A stretch of DNA of 64,000 nucleotides from Cryptomeria japonica (lineage: Eukaryota > Streptophyta > Pinopsida > Cupressales > Cupressaceae): positions 562,386,010 through 562,450,009 of the forward strand of contig NC_081413.1 of NCBI RefSeq assembly GCF_030272615.1, read 5' to 3'. The notes below the pieces were generated by a model that searched no databases, was not told where the DNA came from, and saw only the letters and a list, made by a program, of their open reading frames with translations. Shown in pieces: positions 57,261 through 64,000 of the stretch. How positions within the stretch are numbered: the stretch's first letter is position 1; the number at the start of each line of letters is the position of its first letter. The position numbers and the translations under genes are program-made.

Positions 57261-58324
57261 GGTCATCAGGGTTCAACGCAACTAGAATTTAATCAATAAT
57301 GATTAGGCTATTTTCTATATCTTTAGTTAAGGGGAATACTACGTATAGGAAGTTAAAGGTTTTGATAAAGTTTATGCTTTGTTGGGTCTATATGCCACTT
57401 AATACTGACTTTATTTTGATTGTGGCTACTGATACTGGTTTTAATTTTGGTAATAATCATAATACTATTATGATTATTGGTAAATCGGTGTAGTCAGGAC
57501 AAGAGAGAGTCCTCAAAGACAACAATCTGAACTGTGCAGCAAGAGCAACACAAAGTGATGGAGGTGATGAAAAATTAAATGTTTATTATATCAAGGAATT
57601 CAAATTGGCCAGCAACATGCAGGCTTATAGATTCAACACACAAGCCTAATTACAAACATGCTGAAAATACAGTATTTAGGCTCCAGCAAGAATGCAAGGC
57701 AACTCCAGATACCCTAACATTGTAATTAATCTTCTATGTTCCTCTCCCTCTCTCTCTATATATTCTTAGTTACATTGATTTATATTATATCCATAGCTCT
57801 GGGATGATACACATTGGCCCAAGATGAAAATAATTTCCAATGAAGAGGGTGAAATGTGTAGAACAATTAGGTCGACGTCTGCTAAAAGGATTTCTTCGGA
57901 AACAAAATAGAATGATGTGCGGACCTAAGGGAAAGGTCAGCCACAAGCCAAAGAATGTTTGAGGTTATGAAATTAGGATCCATAAGAAACCAATATTATC
58001 TGCAAGATTCTCCATTAGCAGATAGGTCCAAGTGGCTACGATGCTTAGGTCAGAAAACTGTCTCACATTTTGGAAGTGATAACTTGCTAGAAAAAGATTT
58101 AAATATCCCGAGAACTTAGGATAAGGTAGATGGACATTTCCAAAGATAAAATCCCACTCCACAAGATCTAGTGAACAAATGCGATAAAACACAAAATGAA
58201 ATGCTTAAACTACAAAGCCGAACTGAACGAAAAATAAAATAGAAAATAAATTGGAATGTAAATATTTTAGGGTAATGCAAGATTGCCAAGAACTAGGGAT
58301 GCCCCTGCATCAGACATATGAGCT
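57261..58324 (-). mobile_element. Probable LINE 3' UTR and 3' region of a Gypsy remnant
   Basis: 57261-57485 is AT-rich and may be the LINE tail. 57490-58324 has no open gene and lies directly after the minus-strand Gypsy integrase end, so it is likely that element's 3' region or LTR. I could not find LTR ends. Confidence 0.35.
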
Positions 58325-58855
58325 TTATGAAAAGTGAACCTCTCACTTTGTAGGGTCCAAAGGAAAGCCAAGATGGTCTACCTCAGCCTGAGAAATCCAT
58401 GACGAGTCTTCAACCAGTCTACCCTTTCATTTCACAAGATGCTCGTATTGTTTTCCTTGGGTATTGCACCCAATTATAGTATCCATATTGTCTTTAATCT
58501 AGTTTTATACCCTCTTGGGTATCTGCTTCTCTAAGTTTGTTGCACTGCCTTTACTAAATTTTGTCTCATGATACTAATGTAGGTTTGGAATGTTGAATTT
58601 AGGTGAAATACCCAAATTATCAAGTAACTCTACTTCATATGCATTTTCAGAACTAAATTTCCTCAAGATCTTACAAGGTCCAAACTTCCTTTAGAAATCT
58701 TTCTTTTTTGATATGTACCATCACTTCATCTCCAACTTCAAATTCCTCGTGTTTCCTCTTTTCATCTTCTTTTTCTTTAAATACTTACTATTCATGTTCT
58801 CTAAATGTTGTTTGACTTGATTATGTATTGCTTTCACATGTTTTGCAAATGCTTC
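58325..58855 (-). pseudogene. Ty3/Gypsy integrase C-terminus with chromodomain-like end
   Basis: The minus strand reads EAFAKHVKAIHNQVKQHLE, NSKYLKKK, then FGPCKILRKFSSENAYEVEL, LGISPKFNIPNLH and finally VEDSSWISQAEVDHLGFPLDP. This is the integrase C-terminal region and end typical of plant Gypsy elements. Stops and a frame change are present. The upstream part of the element is missing because the plus-strand LTR starting at 58856 abuts it. Confidence 0.75.
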
Positions 58856-60007
58856 TGTATACACCTAAAAATGGTCTGAAGATAATTGATTAAATAAGCA
58901 ATTATTTAACTAATTCGCCTTCCCAATTTAATTAAATTCATTAGCAATTTGATTAAATTCCTCCCATTCATCTACTTATTAATAAATCTAAGGATTTATT
59001 TAATAAGTTCCTTTCAATAGTCTTGTTTGATTAATTAATTGTCCCCCCATTTAATTCATTTCTTCTAATCCCCTAATTAATGAAAACAAATCAATTTATG
59101 AGTGGTGGAAAGGTAAATAGCCTTTTCTTATTATTTAAATTTTTAAATTCAACTTACCCACATGCCTCCTAACTTCTAACCACCTAACCTAACCATCCCC
59201 TAACCTAACTCATTCCACCTAACCCTGGGTTTAACTAACTCTATCCTATCTTGCACATCCTAACCTCCTTATGTTAACCTCCTATAGGTTGGATATCCTC
59301 CCCTTGAGGCACATAGTACTTATGCCACATGTCTCCTCCCTTGGAGACTTTCCCTCTTATGAGAAAGGCTCCTTGACACTTTTCACAACAGAGATGATAA
59401 GTGTCCCTCCCTCCAAACTCTTCTCCAACCTCCTCCAATTTGACCCTTGATATCTCCAGACTCAATCTTGACCGTTGATTCCTGCCACCACACCCCTGGC
59501 CTTGAAAATCCTATAAATATCCCCCATTTTGGAGCACAAAGGATCCCATATCATTTTAATCTTATGCATTGTTATTATCGACACATCTATCTCATATCAT
59601 TTTAGAGCATTATTATTACAGGCATATCTTTTCTAGCATTCTAGTTTAGCATTGCTATCATGTTTTGCATCTTAGATCTAGCTTAATTAGATCATATTCT
59701 AACATAATCAATTTCTCATTTATCTTAATCATACATCTCATTAGCTTAATTAGCTTCTTGTATCAATCTAGCATAATCATACACTCATCTAGCTTGCATA
59801 TCATATACTTTTAAATCCTCCATCTAGGTGTAGTCAAGTCACTAGGATTGCTTATCCAGATTTGAGAGCAGACCACACTCACATCTCTTAGGAGGCGATA
59901 GGTCGCTTTGTCATGGTTTATCTTTCATTTGATTTTAATTTTCTAACCATGCTTGTAATGATCTATTGAGTGTTTGTGTTGTAGCTACAGATACCCTACT
60001 TCACACA
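58856..60007 (+). mobile_element. Ty3/Gypsy-type 5' LTR (1152 bases)
   Basis: It has TGT...ACA ends (TGTATACACC to CTACTTCACA), a TATA box CCTATAAATATCCC (about 59511-59524) and a leader after it. It is followed at 60012-60034 by ATTTTGGTACCCACCATGGGG, a diverged form of the TTTGGCGCCCACCGTGGGG primer-binding region of plant Gypsy elements. It lies against the interrupted Gypsy integrase, so it inserted there in the opposite direction. Confidence 0.65.
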
Positions 60008-61690
60008 AACGACATTTTGGTACCCACCATGGGGCTGAAAATCTAATTTCTTGGTCTCTCTCATCATCAAATTGTGAATCTCATGGGTTTCTAGCCAGGC
60101 CTGTTTTAGAATCGCGTACGAGTACCTTTACACTACCATATGAGTTTCTTTGTGCACTCATATGGGTATGTGAGAATACTCATACGATCAAGTGAAAATA
60201 CTCGTACGAATTTTTGCTTCTATGTTTTTAAAGCAATTTGCATTTTAGGGTTTTTGTGCTTGAAATTTGATATCACTAATGCTAACCCTTGCCTGATTTT
60301 GAGTTTTCTAGCAGCCTAACTAGTTTTTTGTAGGATGATTGTCAAAGATTACGCTTGCCAAAGATTCAATTTCTTGAAACAACATGATTACTAATGTATT
60401 TGTTTTGCAGGTTGCAGGTTGCAGGTTGGATACTTAAACTTTTTAGGCATATTTATTTTTCTAATGGCTAATGAACATCTTGTTTTCTATGTCTAAATTT
60501 TTTTCTTAAAGGTAGGAGAGTATGCTCCCATCCATTCGGACAATCATAAATCCCAACCCTTGAAGCGTTTCTATGTTTGAGATTTGAATACCTATAGCGG
60601 GTCTGTCACCGTGAGAAAAAGTAATCACCCTATGAGAATGACCCAAGTGAGTAGAATTAGACCTAAGCTTTCTGACTCACTCTTAAAAATAGGCCTCTCA
60701 GGATTAAAGTATCAGAGGATGGGATTATTTGAGTCTTCCCTTTTGAGATCTCTCATATCAAACATTTAGTAGGGCCACATGGTCTCAATCATGCTTGCAT
60801 AACTACTTCTTCTTTTGATACCTTGTTGGGCTATAGGCCTCAATCGTGCTTGCACGAATGCAAGGGGTAATTCTAAACATATATCTTTACCTCAAACCCT
60901 AAGATAGAAGCTACCCGATTCACCTCTGAAAGGGGGATAATCTATGTGCAAGAGAGAAAGTAACTCTCCCAAAACACTTGTCATATCATGCCCCCATTAG
61001 TGTTTGGAGTCAGATAATATAGTGTTGAGAATCCATTGCATGAGACTCAACAACCGTATTCTGATGAGCTATTGGGTGTGTGCCTAAGTTTGCAAGCAAA
61101 TGTTTTATCTCTCAGTCAACTTCCTTAGGATTTAGCGTGCTATGCTTGAGGTCACTTATCATATCACGTGCTTGCAATATCAAACATCCATGTAATTTTT
61201 ACTTAGGTCATTATGGTTCAATTATACCATTATGCTTGTATACATAGCACAAACAAGTGACCAAACAAGAATGACAATGACAAAATTAAAGTGATCATTT
61301 AGTTGCATATCATTTTAATCTTGCATTTAATTGCATATCTTTTAGCTGCATATCATTTTAAACTTGCATTTAGTTGCACATCATTATCATCATCATACAT
61401 CATACATCATTATCATTATCATGAACGTCTCATATCATACATCTCATTTTCAAGATACATCTCATCATAATCATCTATTCACATTCATCATTGCATCCCT
61501 CCTATGCATATATATCGCATCATCATGGAATCTTTCTTCACTTTCATATTTTCATCATTCTTCTAAACTATCATCTATCATGTCTTATACAGGATGTATC
61601 TTTCCTAAAACCAAACATTTTGATCAGGTCTTATACATGACATATCATTCTTGAAACCAAATGTTGTGATCATCCATGTTTGGGTAAGTG
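60008..61690 (+). mobile_element. Leader/gag-proximal region of the Gypsy element, no ORF
   Basis: Primer-binding site, then a stretch with repeated near-palindromes (GCGTACGAGTAC, ACTCATATGGG, CTCATACGATC, ACTCGTACGAAT) at 60112-60212. After that comes stop-rich sequence including a CATCAT-rich part at about 61380-61560. No gag is recognised. The 3' parts of the element are absent or lie further right. Confidence 0.4.
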
Positions 61691-62825
61691 CACCAAGATG
61701 GTGAACAAAAAGGGGGGTTTAAGTGGCCACTTTTTTTTTCTTCTGAAAACACATAAACCTGAACTTCAAAGAGATATTTGAAGGTCATGCACTCAAAACT
61801 AGGAGTTGATAAATTAATAAGAATTGTAGTACTGTGAATCTAGTTTCTAAAATACTATTTTTAAAAAAAAATTGGATAAGATTAAGAGGGTCAAACATTT
61901 CACGCACGAAAAATTGTTCCTGATTTTTTCAGAAAAACATAACATAGCTGTTTTCGTGCTCTCCACAAAATATATAATTAGATTTAGTATTTTGCAAAAC
62001 CCTTTGGTAGGATGATAGGTAAGAGTGAGATCTAGAAGTTTTGTATATCCTAAAAATTTGGTACCTATTTGTGCGCTAGGCATAACTTGCATCAAAGTAA
62101 TAAAAAATGCAAACTTTTAAAAAAAAAGTGTATAGAATCTAGTGTAGAACAATAATATGTAATTTATTTTGAATTTGGTCAAGTATATCAAAATTTATTT
62201 AAAAAATGGTAGACATATGTCTATGAGGACTATCAAGGCACTGATAAAGAAAATTAAAGTTTACTATGCTAATGTTGTCCAAAAATAGAAAAATCTATAT
62301 GGTCAGAAAACTAAGAAGATGTGTGAGATTATGGTGGTAATTTTAGAGATACCCACTTGATCATTTGTAAACCTGATGACAACGAAGTTGAGAAATCATG
62401 TTGGAGGATGAAAAACCTTGTAAAGGGACAAAAATGGGGGGAAAATGGGCTTGCAAGCCTTAGGGTCATTTTCCACTCCTCTTACCAAGCCAAAACCCAC
62501 ACAGGTTTTGAAAAGCAAAAAGTACTATTCGCAGTTCTAAATAACCTGTATAGGTTATGTAAAACTAAAAACAGTTTTTTGTGTTTCACAAAACTCGTAT
62601 GGGTTATGTAAAACTAAAAACATTTTTTTATGTTTCACAAAACCCGTATGGGTTATGAAGATATAATAATGTATGCTTGTAAACTTAGCATTTACAACAC
62701 ATATGTTAGACATACCTATATAACATGTTTTTATATATGTATATATGCATATCTATAGCTATATATACACATATTTATATAGATATGTATATATATTTGG
62801 ATACATGCATGTATCTCTTATATTC
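61691..62825. other. Non-coding stretch with CCCGTATGGGTTATG repeats
   Basis: Near 62500-62660 a unit close to CCGTATGGGTTATGTAAAACTAAAAACA...GTTTCACAAAA is repeated about three times. The start (GGGTAAGTGCACCAAGAT) is weakly like 40848-40865 (GGGTAATTGCACAAAGAT). With the CT tract that follows, this resembles the layout at the end of the 40.8-49.6 kb transposon. I see no gene. Confidence 0.35.
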
Positions 62826-63016
62826 CTCTCTCTCTCATCTTCCTTCCTCCATCATCATCTTTGTCTATTCTGAGCCCTAATTATCCTCCTTGAGTTCTAT
62901 CTCATCTCTCTCCCCCTCACACTTCTCTCTTTTTTGATTCTCTCACCATTTTCTCCTTCTCGTTCTCTCTCTACCTCATGTCTCTCACCCTCTCCTCCTA
63001 CTCTCTCTCCCTATCC

Positions 63017-63059
<43 letters not shown>

Positions 63060-63146
63060 TCCTATCCTATCCTCACCCTCTCCCCTTTCTCTCTCTTTCT
63101 CTCCCCCTCCCTCTCCTCTCTCTCTCTCATTATCCTATCCTATTCT

Positions 63147-63177
<31 letters not shown>

Positions 63178-63392
63178 CACCCCTCCTATACTCTTTCTCC
63201 CTCTCCCTCTCTTTATCCTATTCTCCCCATCTCCGCTCTCCTTCTCCATCTCCCTCTCTTTATCCTATTCTCCCCATCTCCACTCTCCTTCTCCATCTCC
63301 CTCTCTCCCAATTTCTCCTCTATCTCTCCCCCCCTCTCTCTCTCCCTCCCCCTCTCCTTATCCTATTCTCTCCCTCTTGTCCTATTTGCTAT

Positions 63393-63456
<64 letters not shown>

Positions 63457-63897
63457 TTTTCCAATCTCCCTCTCTCTCCCTCTCCTATTTCCAATCTCCC
63501 TCCCCCCTCTCCTTTTCCAAATCTCCCTCCCTCCCCCTCTCCTTAACCCCTTCTCTCTTTGTCTCTAACTATCTATCTATCCCCCTCTCCTTGTCCTCTC
63601 TTCCTATCTCCTATTCTCTCTCTTACCCCCTCTCCTTATCTTCTCTTCCTATCTCCTATTCTCTCTCTTACCCCCCTCTCTCTCTCATTTTTTTTAGTCT
63701 CCCTCTCTCTCCCTCTCCCCCTCTCCATTTACCAATCTCTCTCTCTCTCTCTCTCTCTCTCCTTATCCTATTCTCTCCCTCTCTTCCTATCCCCTATTAT
63801 ATCTCTTACCCCCCCCTCTCTCTCCCTCTCCATCCATCCCCCTCTCCCTCTCCTTTTCCCAATCTACCTCTCTCTCCCTCTCACCCTCTCCTTTTCC

Positions 63898-63950
<53 letters not shown>

Positions 63951-64000
63951 TTTCCTAATCTCCCTCTCTCTCCCTCTCCATCCATCCCCCTCTCCCTCTC
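62826..64000. repeat. CT-rich microsatellite tract running off the window
   Basis: Over 1.1 kb of TC-rich sequence with pure (CT) runs (for example 63022-63054 and 63902-63948), an (AC) run at 63410-63454 and repeated TATCCTATTCTC and TTTTCCCAATCTC blocks. The open frame at 62978-63568 is low complexity and not a gene. Confidence 0.95.

Noticed and set aside
62978-63568. 196-codon open frame in the CT tract
   Set aside because: Low-complexity Ser/Leu/Pro with a His-Thr run from the AC repeat; no gene signal.

Overview
This is nuclear DNA of a seed plant, most likely a gymnosperm (conifer-type). The evidence is TIR-NB-LRR (TNL) immune-receptor genes, a class missing from monocots, with introns of 5-9 kb packed with mobile elements, and remains of Copia, Gypsy, LINE and cut-and-paste elements filling most of the rest. 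The species cannot be read from the sequence.

Only two genes look intact, both TNL receptors with the same two-exon layout. Gene A is on the minus strand: TIR exon 13639-14141, intron of 8845 bases, NB-ARC/LRR exon 2582-4793, predicted 904 aa. Gene B is on the plus strand: TIR exon 26035-26537, intron of 5166 bases, NB-ARC/LRR exon 31704-33981, predicted 926 aa. In both, a phase-2 intron splits the same Gly codon and exon 1 is exactly 503 bases. A third TIR exon (C, 22599-23124, minus) is a pseudogene broken by a 23-base tandem duplication, with a Copia remnant directly downstream. A, B and C share their 5' UTR, TATA box, CCAAT box and an upstream block rich in a repeated ATCGATGCAAAATTGG-type motif, so they come from duplication of a promoter-plus-TIR-exon unit.

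Layout. 1-2340: nothing clear. 2.5-14.6 kb: gene A; its intron carries an AC repeat, a diverged tandem duplication, an ORF1-only LINE-type insertion with an 18-base target-site duplication, an ATC repeat and a solo LTR. 14.6-22.5 kb: a Copia 3' LTR, a 48-base minisatellite in an LTR-like stretch, and a rearranged Copia pair sharing one LTR. 22.6-26 kb: pseudo-exon C, a decayed coiled-coil element ORF and gene B's promoter. 26-34 kb: gene B, with a 1.5-kb tandem duplication in its intron. 34-40 kb: a SINE-like element, an RT-less LINE-type insertion with target-site duplication, and a decayed LINE ORF1. About 40.8-49.6 kb: a large decayed DNA transposon with two convergent spliced genes, an unusual DDE-type transposase (46114-49025, minus) and an unrecognised multi-exon gene (41250-43773, plus), a 360-base tandem array between them and CGCATACGCG-type arrays at both ends. 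49.6-51.5 kb: AG microsatellites and a GGGGTCATATGGTGTC repeat. 51.5-57.3 kb: a 5'-truncated LINE ORF2 with a long extra C-terminal region. 57.5-61.7 kb: a minus-strand Gypsy integrase fragment cut by a plus-strand Gypsy LTR and leader. 61.7-64 kb: a repeat-bearing stretch running into more than 1 kb of CT-rich DNA at the window edge.

The TNL proteins would act as cytoplasmic/nuclear immune sensors. Everything else is mobile-element material that has lengthened introns, supplied sequence next to promoters and broken copy C. The least familiar item is the 40.8-49.6 kb DNA transposon.
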